DNA from: an uncultured Oscillospiraceae bacterium
GTDB taxonomy: Bacteria; Bacillota; Clostridia; Oscillospirales; Ruminococcaceae
Assembly: GCA_934446455.1 (NCBI GenBank)
Contig: CAKSEE010000039.1
Span: 1 to 27,346, forward strand
DNA length: 27,346 nt
Direction of reading: 5' to 3'
In this document: one piece after another, positions 15,101 through 24,317 of the stretch
Numbering within the stretch: position 1 is the stretch's first letter
Layout of the letters: each line of letters starts with the position of its first letter
Program-made: the position numbers and the translations under genes
The notes under the pieces: generated by a model
Database searches by the model: none
Told to the model about the DNA's origin: nothing
Seen by the model: only the letters and a program-made list of their open reading frames with translations

Positions 15101-17302
15101 ATGAAGGCAGTAAAGATGATATCAGGAATACTTGCGTGCGCGCTTCTGCTGAGCGCCTGCAAGGACAGCGGCGGCAGCAGCTCCCCCGAGAGCAGCGCGC
15201 CCGCTGAGAGCACCGACGGCGGGGTCGCGCAGGAGGAAGAGTCCCTGTGGGACTACGGACAGGTGGCGTTCGGCGGCGGCGGCTTTGTAACGGGCGTTTT
15301 CTCCACCTGCGAAAAGGGCGTTTACTATGCCCGCACGGACGTCGGCGGCGCTTACCGCTGGTCCGAGAGCGAGAAGAAGTGGAAGAACCTCAACTACTGG
15401 GTATCCGAGGACGACAAGGGGCTTATGGGCATTGACGGCCTTGCAGCAGACCCGAACGACGCTTCAAAGGTCTACATACTCGCGGGCACGAACTACTTCA
15501 GCAACGGCAAGACCTGCCTGCTGAAAAGCTCGGACTACGGCGCGCATTTCGAGGTGATTGAGCTTACCTCCATGATTACCGCGCACGGCAACGGCATGGG
15601 CCGCGGCAACGGCGAGCGTATCGCGGTCGACCCCGCAGACTCCCGGACCCTTTTCATCGGCGGGCGCACGGGCGGTCTTATAAAGAGTACGGACGGCGGC
15701 GCGACATGGGAGAGCGTAAGCTCGTTCCCCGTGCAGTCCACGGCTAATGCTAACGGCATAAACTGCGTGCTGTTTGACCCCGCGAGCGCAAAGGACGGCA
15801 AAACGCAGCGCATTTACGTTTCCGTTTCGCAGAAGAACGCGGACAACATTTACGTCACCGAGGACGGCGGCGCGACATGGGCGCCTCTGGCGGGCGCGGA
15901 CACCTCCCTTATGCCGCAGCGAATGAAGCTTGCGGCGGACGGAACGCTCTATGTGACCTACGGCAGCGAGGAAGGCCCCCACAACCAGCAGACAGGAGCG
16001 GTTTACCGCTATAAGGACGGCGCAGCCGAGAACATCGCGCCCGACGACACGCCTTTCGGCGACATTGTATTCGACCCGCAGAACCCCGACAGAATGGTGC
16101 TTGTGACAACGCAGACATGGGCGCAGCAGCCCTGCGGCGCATACGGCGACATCTTCTACACCACGACTGACGGCGGCAAAACGTGGACGAACATTCTGCC
16201 CAAAATGACCATGACCACGGGCGGCATGGACTGGATTGACGGCTGCGCTATGCACTGGTGCAGCTCGCTTGCGATAGACCCGTTCGACCCGAACAGGGTT
16301 ATGGTAAACTCGGGCAACGGCGTTTTCTCCTGCAATAATATCTGGGACGAGAACCCCGAGTTCTACTTTGACGCCTACGGCATCGAGGAGCTCGTGCCGC
16401 TCGACATCGTAAGCATTGAGGGCGACGCGCTTTACGTTGCGGCGCTCGACTACGACGGATATATCAGCGAGGACGTAACGAAGCCCGCGGAGCGCTTCTC
16501 CGACAGGATAGGCTCTACAAGCAGCGTTACGGTTGCCGCGCAGAACACCGACTACATTGCAAAGGTGGGCTACTCCACCGACGCTATGGCGCTCAGCGTA
16601 TCCACCGACGGCGGCGGCACGTGGAAAACGCTCACCAAGTCCCCCGAAAAGGGAAAGAAGCTCGGCGGCGGCCACGTTGCGTTCAACGCGGACGGCTCGC
16701 GCCTGCTGTGGAGCCCCGAAAACGGCACCAACGTCTACTATACAGAGGACCTCGGCGAAACATGGAACGTCTGCGAGGGCGTCCTCGGCACCGCGTACAT
16801 TCTCGGCGACCCGAGCGACCCTGAGCACGTCTATGCGCTCAGCGGCAGCGTTTACGCAAGCGCCGACGGCGGAAAGACCTTTGAAAAGGTAAACGGCATA
16901 CAGAGCCCCTCGGGGAAAAGGCTCTGCGTAGACCCGCACAATCCCGGCACATTCTACGTTCCCGATATGCTCTCGCTTTACAAGGTAACGGACTACGGCG
17001 CTGCCGTAACCACCGTTGACAGCGTGCGCGGGTGCGAGGTTATGGCGCTCGGCAAGGCGAAAGCAGACGGCGGCCCGCTCGCCATGTACGTTTACGGCTA
17101 TGTTGCGGGCGGCGACGGCAAGCAGATATATATGTCCTCCGACGACGGCGCAACATGGCAGCCCGTCACCGATGCTCTCCACCGGTTCGGCGGCACGGGC
17201 AACGGCGCGTTCATCGGCGCGGACATGAACGTCTACGGCCGCTGCTACATGAGTACGGTGGGTCTTGGCGTTGTTTACTGCGACCTTAAGGATAAATCGT
17301 AA
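15101..17302 (+). CDS. Lipoprotein beta-propeller of the GH74 xyloglucanase type
   Basis: A 733-residue secreted lipoprotein. It has a signal peptide with lipobox LLSAC, so Cys20 would be lipidated, then a Ser/Glu-rich linker to about residue 48. The rest is a repeat protein with at least seven Asp-box motifs of the S/TxDxGxTW type (STDGGATW, TEDGGATW, TTDGGKTW, STDGGGTW, TEDLGETW, SADGGKTF, SSDDGATW), the mark of tandem seven-bladed propellers. Near the N-terminus, RTDVGGAYRW (Asp80) matches the conserved segment around the first catalytic Asp of GH74 enzymes, endo-xyloglucanases. The second catalytic Asp could not be assigned. It would sit on the outside of the cell membrane and cut plant xyloglucan or related beta-glucan. 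No transporter or other sugar enzyme is beside it, so the gene stands alone. Confidence 0.8.
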   Translation: MKAVKMISGILACALLLSACKDSGGSSSPESSAPAESTDGGVAQEEESLWDYGQVAFGGGGFVTGVFSTCEKGVYYARTDVGGAYRWSESEKKWKNLNYWVSEDDKGLMGIDGLAADPNDASKVYILAGTNYFSNGKTCLLKSSDYGAHFEVIELTSMITAHGNGMGRGNGERIAVDPADSRTLFIGGRTGGLIKSTDGGATWESVSSFPVQSTANANGINCVLFDPASAKDGKTQRIYVSVSQKNADNIYVTEDGGATWAPLAGADTSLMPQRMKLAADGTLYVTYGSEEGPHNQQTGAVYRYKDGAAENIAPDDTPFGDIVFDPQNPDRMVLVTTQTWAQQPCGAYGDIFYTTTDGGKTWTNILPKMTMTTGGMDWIDGCAMHWCSSLAIDPFDPNRVMVNSGNGVFSCNNIWDENPEFYFDAYGIEELVPLDIVSIEGDALYVAALDYDGYISEDVTKPAERFSDRIGSTSSVTVAAQNTDYIAKVGYSTDAMALSVSTDGGGTWKTLTKSPEKGKKLGGGHVAFNADGSRLLWSPENGTNVYYTEDLGETWNVCEGVLGTAYILGDPSDPEHVYALSGSVYASADGGKTFEKVNGIQSPSGKRLCVDPHNPGTFYVPDMLSLYKVTDYGAAVTTVDSVRGCEVMALGKAKADGGPLAMYVYGYVAGGDGKQIYMSSDDGATWQPVTDALHRFGGTGNGAFIGADMNVYGRCYMSTVGLGVVYCDLKDKS

Positions 17303-17314
17303 CGCATAATAATT

Positions 17315-17349
17315 TCGGCGCGCTTTTTACGGCGCGCCGATTTTGTTTG
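17315..17349 (+). terminator. Terminator of the GH74-like gene
   Basis: TCGGCGCGC (17315-17323) pairs with GCGCGCCGA (17332-17340) around an 8-base loop and is followed by TTTTGTTTG. It begins 12 bases after the lipoprotein stop. Confidence 0.8.
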
Positions 17350-17367
17350 TTAAATAAAGTATCCTCC

Positions 17368-17472
17368 AAGGCTGTTGAGAAAGGTGCAGCTGCTAGAAAG
17401 CGCCGTTTCGGCCAGGCTTTTTGCCTGCCGAAATGGCGTTGACAACGCAGATGTGCCTTTATCGACAGCCTT
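17368..17472. repeat. 105-base palindromic element
   Basis: The ends AAGGCTGTTGA (17368-17378) and TCGACAGCCTT (17462-17472) are inverted copies with one mismatch. The next inner bases also pair imperfectly (AAAGGTGCAGCTGC against 17448-17460). The centre (17399-17439) folds as AGCGCC, TTTCGGC and AGGC with their complements around TTTTT. The whole is symmetric about position 17420. No coding frame is present. It may be a small MITE-like element or a structured RNA, and it sits between two near-copies of a terminator. Confidence 0.6.
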
Positions 17473-17474
17473 TA

Positions 17475-17507
17475 TCGGCGCACTTTTTACGGCGCGCCGA
17501 TTTTTTT
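17475..17507 (+). terminator. Second copy of the terminator hairpin
   Basis: TCGGCGCAC (17475-17483) pairs, with one mismatch, with GCGCGCCGA (17492-17500) and is followed by seven T. It repeats the terminator at 17315-17349 almost exactly, including the loop TTTTTAC. It faces the plus-strand gene and also lies just past the end of the minus-strand gene at 17521. Confidence 0.65.
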
Positions 17508-17520
17508 GCGTTGTTTTGCG

Positions 17521-19878
17521 TTATGCCTTCATTCCCTCTGCAAACGAGGAGTAAAACCGCTTCAGATTCCTTATCGCAATCTTCATTGCCGCAATGGAAG
17601 CTTCCGCTTCCTTTATCAGCTTTTCAAGCTCCTTTCTCTGGGACTTGTCGGCGTTCTCTGCCCTGAGTTTAATGTCCACAAGTTCCTTTTCGCTGTCGGC
17701 TACCATGCGGACGTATTCCTCATAGACGTACCCGGAATACTGTATGTCATGCTCGTCGTTCAGGAACACCTCCCGTATGGACACAACCAGCTTTGCCGAC
17801 TGGAGTATAGCGTTCTTTTTCCGGACTATCGCCGCATTACCGACCGCAGCGCCCGCTCCCGCGCCTACGCCCATGCCGATAAGCGCGCCGCCGCCTACTA
17901 TCGCGGTAATTCCGCCTGCCATGCCAAAGCCGCCCGCGGCTATCGCGCCGCCGCCAATGTACGCAAGGCACGCGCTTACAAGAGCAGCGCCGTGCAGCCC
18001 CGCAAATTGCGCGCCGACAAGCCCCACCGCAATGCCCGGTGCAAATACGCCGGCCGTAAACACCGCCACCAGCGCTACCGCCGCAGTTATTACAAGCGTG
18101 ACAAGCATATGCTTAAGCACCTCGTTAAGCTCGTTTATTACCTTGTTATAGGTCTTGCGTATTCTCGGGATAAATCCCTGCGTGCCGTACTTCCCGCCAA
18201 AAAGGCTGTCAAGGAACAAATCGCCCATGCTACCACTGTAACCGTTTATCCGATTTTCAAGGGTTTTGTACTTCGGGCTCGGTTTTTCCTCGCCTTTTTT
18301 ATTCTTCACAACGCTCAGCGGGAAATACGGCTCAAAAATCATCGCCTCAAGCAGAACCAGCCTGAGCCACGGCTTTTCGGGGTCGAGCCCGCTTATCCTG
18401 CGCAAAAGCTCCTCCCTGTCATACCAATGAAGCTTTGCGCCCTCGATTCCTGTAAAGTCCTCAAAACCCGCTTCCATGAACATTTTCCATTCCCTGAGCC
18501 AGTCGCGCTTAAGGCTCTTTATCGCCTCCCTGTTTATGGGGGAAGACGTTGCAGCAATGTCGTTGCGCGTTTTAAGGTACTCAAGGTTGTAAAGGATCTC
18601 CGTCTGTTCAAGCGTTATGCCAAATTTATCGATGCCCATGCTCTCAGCTATCCTTTCGTATTTTTTTCTGTCGTCCTCGTCGAACGTGCTGCGCTCTATC
18701 GTCAGATACATATCGCGCAGCTTTTTAAGGTCGCGCCGCTTCATAACGTACACCATTTCAGAGCCCAGCGCAATGGCAAAGCGTACAACGCCCACATAAT
18801 TTACTGAGAGCAGGTACTTCTCCGTAACAACGGCGCCTGTAACGTCCACCGCGGTAAAAACGCCCGTGGCTACAACAAGCATTCGTGTAATGGTGGGGTT
18901 CTTTGCGGGAACGACGCTCCGCCACTCTATGCCGCCAAGGTCGTCAGGCGAACGTGGGTTGATACGGCGTATTTCGCCGACAAGCCTGCGGATAAAGTAA
19001 AACGCGCGCACGATACACTCGTTTGCAAGCACGGGCAGAGCCTGCCGTCCCATCTCGTAAAGCGCGCCAAGCTCGCCGCGCAGGTCGAAGCGTATAGCGG
19101 TTTCCCTTATCAGCCGTCCGTTTTCATCACGCTGCGCGAAAATCGTGCCGTTAAAGACGCGCATAAGGAACGCCGCGCTGTCGGTATTCTTAAAAATCGG
19201 CAGGGCGGAAATCTCCTTTGCAAGCGCAAGCAGCGGGCCGGGAATGCCCGTGCCGCCCGACAGCGCAGCCGTTGCTGACGACCCCGCCATGTCGCTTACA
19301 AGGTGAAAGAACCACCACACCGTACCCTTTATCAGCTTATCGGGAATATTCTTTCCGATGTAATCGTTGCCTTTTACAGGGACACACCTGAACGCCCCCG
19401 TTTTGTCCGTGCCGAATGAAAACCCCGTAAACTGCGTGAGAATCGAGAAGAACAGCCCAAGCAATGTAGGGTGGTGCGCAAAGTCCCTCATGTGGTGCTG
19501 AAGCCCGCCGCCGAAATCGCTCGTGTTGCCGTCCGCGGGTATCGGGAACTTACCCTCAAGGAACTTCACCGCGCCGTCAATGTCGCTGCCATTGTATCCG
19601 AGCTTCTGAGCAGTCTTTTTTACAAACGTGCTCACGTCCTCCGCCGCAATATCCCTGCCGCGCGCCAAATCAAACTCGCCAACACCGAACACGTCGAGCA
19701 TTCCGCACAGAAGTCCCGAAGCGGCTGCCACGATATAGTCGACCTTGTCGGCCTTTGGCGAAAGCATATCAAGCTTTTCATCGACCTCCTGAAGTTCCTT
19801 TTTAAGCTCTGCATAAAGTATCGGGCGTTCCTCGCCCACAACATCGACTCTTACCTTACCCGATGTTTTTTCCTCCAT
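17521..19878 (-). CDS. Uncharacterised 785-residue protein with His/Asp motif and Gly/Ala-rich membrane segment
   Basis: I do not recognise a named family. The N-terminal part has a hydrophobic helix (about 46-64) and a striking motif QHHMRDFAHHP (127-137) with His128, His129, Asp132, His135 and His136, which could bind a metal. WWFFHLVSDMAGSS near residue 190 is another conserved-looking block. Residues about 585-685 form a long hydrophobic run very rich in Gly and Ala (GGGAIAAGGFGMAGG-like), resembling glycine-zipper membrane-inserting segments. The last 80 residues form a charged coiled coil (SEKELVDIKLRAENADKSQ...). It starts 23 bases after sbcC with a weak AAAGG site and is probably in the sbcDC operon. 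Possible roles include DNA-damage-linked membrane function, defence or a large effector; none is shown. Confidence 0.8.
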   Translation of the reverse strand: MEEKTSGKVRVDVVGEERPILYAELKKELQEVDEKLDMLSPKADKVDYIVAAASGLLCGMLDVFGVGEFDLARGRDIAAEDVSTFVKKTAQKLGYNGSDIDGAVKFLEGKFPIPADGNTSDFGGGLQHHMRDFAHHPTLLGLFFSILTQFTGFSFGTDKTGAFRCVPVKGNDYIGKNIPDKLIKGTVWWFFHLVSDMAGSSATAALSGGTGIPGPLLALAKEISALPIFKNTDSAAFLMRVFNGTIFAQRDENGRLIRETAIRFDLRGELGALYEMGRQALPVLANECIVRAFYFIRRLVGEIRRINPRSPDDLGGIEWRSVVPAKNPTITRMLVVATGVFTAVDVTGAVVTEKYLLSVNYVGVVRFAIALGSEMVYVMKRRDLKKLRDMYLTIERSTFDEDDRKKYERIAESMGIDKFGITLEQTEILYNLEYLKTRNDIAATSSPINREAIKSLKRDWLREWKMFMEAGFEDFTGIEGAKLHWYDREELLRRISGLDPEKPWLRLVLLEAMIFEPYFPLSVVKNKKGEEKPSPKYKTLENRINGYSGSMGDLFLDSLFGGKYGTQGFIPRIRKTYNKVINELNEVLKHMLVTLVITAAVALVAVFTAGVFAPGIAVGLVGAQFAGLHGAALVSACLAYIGGGAIAAGGFGMAGGITAIVGGGALIGMGVGAGAGAAVGNAAIVRKKNAILQSAKLVVSIREVFLNDEHDIQYSGYVYEEYVRMVADSEKELVDIKLRAENADKSQRKELEKLIKEAEASIAAMKIAIRNLKRFYSSFAEGMKA

Positions 19879-19901
19879 AAAAGTCGCCTTTCAAAAAGCT
19901 C

Positions 19902-22900
19902 TCACTCCCCGCCGTTAGTTGCAACGCTGCCCTTTCTGCCCTTTTTAACGATTATCTGCGCGCTTTCGGGGAAGCGCTCGCGCACCTCGCGCACGTGGGA
20001 CACAACGCCTATCGTGCGGTTGTCGCCCGAAATCTCGTTGAGCACGTTCATGGCGGTGGAGAACGTGTTCTCGTCGAGCGAGCTGAAGCCCTCGTCCACG
20101 AACAGCAGCCCCGTGCTTACGCCGCCGTTAAGCTCCATTGTGTAATCGGACAGCCCCACCGCAAGCGCGAACGAGGCAAGGAACTCCTCGCCGCCCGAAA
20201 GCGACGCCACGGGGCGCAGCGCGTTCTGCCCCTTGTTAAGGTCCTCCACCATGATATCAAGCCCCGCCGCAGAGCTTCTGCGCTCACCCGTGTCCACGCG
20301 CATAAGGCGGTAGCGCCCGCCGCTCAGCTCGCTCAGGCGCGTGTTCGCGCGCAGCAGCACCTTATCGAGCATTCTGCCCTGAACATAGCGTTCAAGGCTT
20401 ATCTTGCCCGCCGCCTTAACGTCCGACTTTCCGCCGACGATATTGCCGAGCTTCTCGAGCATTGCCGCGCGCGAGGTCTTGCCCATGAACTCCTCCGCCC
20501 GCGCAGAAATGACCTTTCTGCTCTCCCGCAGACCCTCAAGCGTTTTGCCGAGCGCTCCCGCCTGCTCCGAAGCCGCGTCGCGCCGCGCTGAAAGCTCCGC
20601 AAGCCGCTCCTCGTACTGCGCAAGGTCGGTGCGCTCCCTGCCGTCAAGCTCCGCTTCAAGCGCCGCTGCGTTCGCCTTTGCCTGTGCAAGCCGCCGCTCA
20701 CAGTCCTCGCACCGCTCACGCAGCCGCTGCGCCTCCTTTTCGGGGAGAAGCGCCCCCGCCGCCTCCTGCGGCGAAGCAAAGCCGTTTTCGGCAGCCGCGG
20801 CTTCAAGCGCCGCCTGCTTTTCGGAAGCCGCCGCGCGCTGTGCTTCTGCCGCCGCGCGCTCCTTTTCAAGCGCGCTGTGCGCCGCGGCGTTCGCCTTGTC
20901 AGCCGCGTTGAACCGCTCGTCAAGCCGCGGGATAAGCTCCGCAAGCTCCTCCTGCCGCTCCTGCGCCTGTTTCAGCGCCGTCTGCGCCTGCTCCGCGCTT
21001 TCGGGCGCGCCCTCGCACTGCGCACGCAGCTTCTCAAGCCGCGCCGTGTTTTCACTGAGAAGCGCCCCTGCCGCCGCAAGCGCGCCCTCGCTCCCGCGAA
21101 GCTCCTCCGCAGCCTTTGCAAGCCGCTTATCCGCGTCGGCAAGCGTACCCGCAAGCGATTGTTCGTCGCGCTTAAGCTCCGTGGCGAGCCTGCCGCCCTC
21201 CCGCGCCGCTTCAAGGCTCTCCCGCAGCCCGCAAAGCGCGCCCTCGCACTCCTCGCGCCGCTTGCCGAGCCGCTCGGTGCAAAGCGTTATGTCGCCGTTT
21301 TCAGGCGCTTCGCCGGTTAAGCGCTCGTACTCCGCAGCCGCGCTTTCAAGCCGCCCGTTGAGGTCGCTCTGTATCGCGGCAAGCTTCTTCTCGGCTTCGG
21401 CAAGAGCCTTACGCGCGCTTTCCGCCGCCGCTTCAAGCTCCTCGCACTCTTCCTTGTCAGCGGCGCTTTCGGGAAGATGCGCAAGGCTCGGGTGCTCGGC
21501 AGAGCCGCACACGGGGCACGCGCAGCCGCTCTTTACTTCCTTTGCGAGAACGCCCGCGAGATTCGCGAAATAGCTTTCCTTTGCAGCGCCGGCTGCCTGC
21601 GCCGCCTGCTCTGCGCCCTGAGCCGCTTCAAGCGCCTTTTTCGCCTGCCGCTTCTCCTCGCGGCGCTTTGCCGTGATTTTTTCTGCGCTTTCAAGCAGTC
21701 TTGCGCAGCTTTCGCACTCGTCCTGAGACTTCTGCACGGCGGCTTCCAACGCGGGCAGCTGCGCCGCCGTCTTTTCTGCCGCCGATATCTCGCCGCGCAG
21801 CCCGTCAAGCTGCTTTATAAGCCCCTCGCGCTCGTTTGTAATCTCGGTATGCTCCGCGCGCAGCCTGTCCGCTTCGCCGCGCGCCTTTTGCTCGTCGGCG
21901 ACAAGCTGCGCGTTTTCTTCCCACGCCTGCGCAGTGCTGCGAAGCGTCGGCACGGCCTCTGACAGCGCCTGCTGCTCGGCGGTAAGGGCGGGCTTTTCCT
22001 CCATGGCGCGCTGCGCTTCGGAAAGCTCCTCAGCCGCGCTCTGAGCCGCTTCCTGTGCCTGCGAAAGAGAGCGCTCGCACTCCTCAAGGCGCGAGTGCTG
22101 CTCCTGCGCGGCCTGCGCGGCGGGCTTTACGCGCTCGGCGCGCTCCGCACGGGCGAGAGTCTGCCGCGCCTGCTCCGCTGCGGGGCGCTCGGCTTCCACC
22201 GCCGCAAGCGCCTCGCGCGCCGCAAGAAGCCTGTCGAAGCGCTCGTTCACCGCGCGCAGCTGCTCGGTCTGCTTTTGAAGCTCCGCGAACTGCGCGCGCA
22301 GCTCCTCGCCCTGCGCGCGCAGCTCATCCAGCTGCTCGGTGCGCTCGCCCTCGGCGCGCTCAATCTCGCCGCAAAGCTCTGCGCACCGCTCGGGGACGCG
22401 CAGCTCCGCAGAAAGCTCCATAACATTAGCAAGCTGCGTGTCAAGCAGCAGCGCGTACTGCCCGCGAAGGTCCTTGAGCTCCGCAGCGGCTTCCTTTGCA
22501 AGCGAATCCACATACCGCTCGAAACGCTCGTAGCGCTCCGTGTCGAATACCGCGCGCAGCGCCTTTCCGCGCTCGTCGCTCTTCATTGTAAGGAACTGCG
22601 CAAACTCACCCTGCGCCAGCATTGAAATGCGGCAGAACGCGCCGTAGTCGAGCGACAGCAGCGCGCGTATCTTCTCGTCAACGCCGCTTTTGCCGTCTAT
22701 ATGCTCGCCCTGCGAATCAAGGTAGCAGCGGTTGTTCTTCCTGTCGGAGCTGTCCGCGCGCACGCTGCGGTGAACCGTCCAGCGCCTGCCGTTCACGCTG
22801 AACGTAAGCTCCGCAAAGCACTCCTGCGCGCCGGCGCTTATGTTGTGCAGCGTGAACTCGCTGCGCGCGCTGCCGGAGGGTCTGCCGAAAAGCGCGTAAA

Positions 22901-23042
22901 TCACCGCGTCGAATATCGTGGTCTTGCCCGCGCCCGTGTCGCCCGTTATCATGAATATCCCGCCGTAATAGCGCTCAAGGTCTATCTCCTGCTTTTCAAG
23001 GTACGAGCTGAACCCGCATACCGTAAGCTTTTCAAGTATCAT
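19902..23042 (-). CDS. sbcC: Exonuclease subunit SbcC (Rad50-like SMC ATPase)
   Basis: A 1046-residue SMC-type protein. Walker A GDTGAGKTT is at 34-42. Two very long coiled coils rich in Glu, Ala, Gln and Arg (about 180-500 and 530-870) flank a zinc hook CPVC (Cys509 and Cys512), where two molecules join. The C-terminal lobe has the signature SLSGGEEF (about 945-952) and Walker B LLFVDEGFSSLD (about 977-988). With SbcD it forms the ATP-dependent nuclease that cuts hairpins and blocked DNA ends during replication and repair, in the cytoplasm. Its ATG follows the sbcD stop directly (TAAATG), with a GGGAGG site inside sbcD. Length is usual for the family. Confidence 0.96.
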   Translation of the reverse strand: MILEKLTVCGFSSYLEKQEIDLERYYGGIFMITGDTGAGKTTIFDAVIYALFGRPSGSARSEFTLHNISAGAQECFAELTFSVNGRRWTVHRSVRADSSDRKNNRCYLDSQGEHIDGKSGVDEKIRALLSLDYGAFCRISMLAQGEFAQFLTMKSDERGKALRAVFDTERYERFERYVDSLAKEAAAELKDLRGQYALLLDTQLANVMELSAELRVPERCAELCGEIERAEGERTEQLDELRAQGEELRAQFAELQKQTEQLRAVNERFDRLLAAREALAAVEAERPAAEQARQTLARAERAERVKPAAQAAQEQHSRLEECERSLSQAQEAAQSAAEELSEAQRAMEEKPALTAEQQALSEAVPTLRSTAQAWEENAQLVADEQKARGEADRLRAEHTEITNEREGLIKQLDGLRGEISAAEKTAAQLPALEAAVQKSQDECESCARLLESAEKITAKRREEKRQAKKALEAAQGAEQAAQAAGAAKESYFANLAGVLAKEVKSGCACPVCGSAEHPSLAHLPESAADKEECEELEAAAESARKALAEAEKKLAAIQSDLNGRLESAAAEYERLTGEAPENGDITLCTERLGKRREECEGALCGLRESLEAAREGGRLATELKRDEQSLAGTLADADKRLAKAAEELRGSEGALAAAGALLSENTARLEKLRAQCEGAPESAEQAQTALKQAQERQEELAELIPRLDERFNAADKANAAAHSALEKERAAAEAQRAAASEKQAALEAAAAENGFASPQEAAGALLPEKEAQRLRERCEDCERRLAQAKANAAALEAELDGRERTDLAQYEERLAELSARRDAASEQAGALGKTLEGLRESRKVISARAEEFMGKTSRAAMLEKLGNIVGGKSDVKAAGKISLERYVQGRMLDKVLLRANTRLSELSGGRYRLMRVDTGERRSSAAGLDIMVEDLNKGQNALRPVASLSGGEEFLASFALAVGLSDYTMELNGGVSTGLLFVDEGFSSLDENTFSTAMNVLNEISGDNRTIGVVSHVREVRERFPESAQIIVKKGRKGSVATNGGE

Positions 23043-24155
23043 TTACAGCTCCTCCCTCATGCTCCGCTCAAACAGCTCCTGCGCAAGCCCTGCAAGCTCC
23101 CCGTCGGGGTCCTCGCCGTAGCGCATACGGTAAAAGCCGTCAAAAAGCTCGTCGAAGTCCATTTCGCGCTCGCTGCCCTGCACGGTCTGCGCGGTTTCCT
23201 GCCCGCCGCCCAGCTCGTAGGCTATATCAATGTAATTCGGGTAGACTGCCGACAGCCTGTCCGCATAGCCGCCGACGTCGTCCCCGCCCGTAATCGTTAT
23301 GTAAACGTAGTCCTCCGTGCGCTCTCCGCCCAGAAGCTCCGCTATCGTCCCCGAAACCACCCGCGCGGGGTGCGGGGGCGTTATCGGCTCGTGCTGCACG
23401 CTCACCGCGCCGCTTTCGTCTATGTCTATAACGTCTATGTATTTCTGCGGAGAACGCGCCTCCTTGCGCGAAAAGCACATCGGCGAGCCGCAGTAACGCA
23501 CCCTCTCCCCGAAAGAAAGCGGCGTGTGGTAATGCCCGAGCGCGGTGTACGCGAACGGCTCAAACACCGCGGGAGAAGCCATGCGCAGCTTTCCCACCGC
23601 CTGCGCGTCGGCGGAATTGCCGAGCGCCTGATGAGCCGCTAAAATGCACGGTCTGCCCGCGCGCGGTATCCCCGCCTTGGCGAACACCACGCGCAGCGCT
23701 TCGGAAATATCCTGCGCTTCCTCCTCGGGGAACCACGCGTTCACCGCCTCGGTGGTGACGTTTGGCAGCAGCGCTATGTCGACGCCGCCCGCCTCGGCAA
23801 CGCTCACAAACGGCGGGGCGCCGTCAAGCGGGCGCGAGATATGCACGCCGCACCTGCCGAACAGCGCGCGCCCGTATGCCACGCGCTCGGCGCTGTCGTG
23901 GTTGCCGCTTATCATGTAAAGCGAAAGCGAAAGTCCCGCCGCCTTTTCAATAAACTCGTCAAAAAGCGCCACGCTTTCCGCAGGGGGCGTGCGCCTGTCG
24001 TAGATGTCCCCCGCAATGATAACGCCGTCGGGGCGGTATTTTTCGTACGCCGCGCCCAGTACGCCGTCAAGAAGTATCGTCCGCATATCCTCGGATATGT
24101 CGCGCCCGCCGGGCTTTATGCCAAGGTGCAGGTCGCTTAAATGAAACAGCCGCAT
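23043..24155 (-). CDS. sbcD: Exonuclease subunit SbcD (Mre11-like nuclease)
   Basis: A 370-residue calcineurin-like phosphoesterase. Metal-binding motifs appear in order: MRLFHLSDLHLG with Asp8 and His10, GDIYDRRTPP, SGNHDSAERV, an AAHQ block near residue 170 and GHYHTP. A C-terminal capping region follows and ends in an acidic helix. The start at 24155 follows a GGGGGAGG site 5 bases upstream; a longer in-frame start would include the promoter at 24201-24229. It is the nuclease partner of SbcC and the first gene of the operon. Confidence 0.96.
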   Translation of the reverse strand: MRLFHLSDLHLGIKPGGRDISEDMRTILLDGVLGAAYEKYRPDGVIIAGDIYDRRTPPAESVALFDEFIEKAAGLSLSLYMISGNHDSAERVAYGRALFGRCGVHISRPLDGAPPFVSVAEAGGVDIALLPNVTTEAVNAWFPEEEAQDISEALRVVFAKAGIPRAGRPCILAAHQALGNSADAQAVGKLRMASPAVFEPFAYTALGHYHTPLSFGERVRYCGSPMCFSRKEARSPQKYIDVIDIDESGAVSVQHEPITPPHPARVVSGTIAELLGGERTEDYVYITITGGDDVGGYADRLSAVYPNYIDIAYELGGGQETAQTVQGSEREMDFDELFDGFYRMRYGEDPDGELAGLAQELFERSMREEL

Positions 24156-24200
24156 TACGTCCTCCCCCGCGCGTAACATTCCGCGCATTGTAATACATTT

Positions 24201-24229
24201 ATTGTAGCACATACCAAATGATTTGTAAA
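24201..24229 (-). promoter_or_regulatory. Promoter of the sbcDC operon
   Basis: On the minus strand TTTACA (24224-24229) and TACAAT (24201-24206) are separated by 17 bases. The transcript would start about 40 bases before the sbcD ATG. Confidence 0.65.
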
Positions 24230-24317
24230 GGGATTTTTCGATACATTTATTTTTTTGCAACCTTTTTATGCTGTAAACGGTATTGCAATTAAACGACACT
24301 CTTGAAAGGAGCGTACA

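Noticed and set aside
15464..17182. Long open frame (572 codons) antisense to the GH74-like gene
   Set aside because: It is a shadow of a GC-rich gene. The sense strand has a signal peptide, ribosome site, promoter and Asp-box repeats, while the antisense product has no recognisable domain.
20404..21573. Open frame of 389 codons on the plus strand within sbcC
   Set aside because: It is very rich in Ser and Ala from reading the coiled-coil codons backwards, and has no ribosome site or domain.
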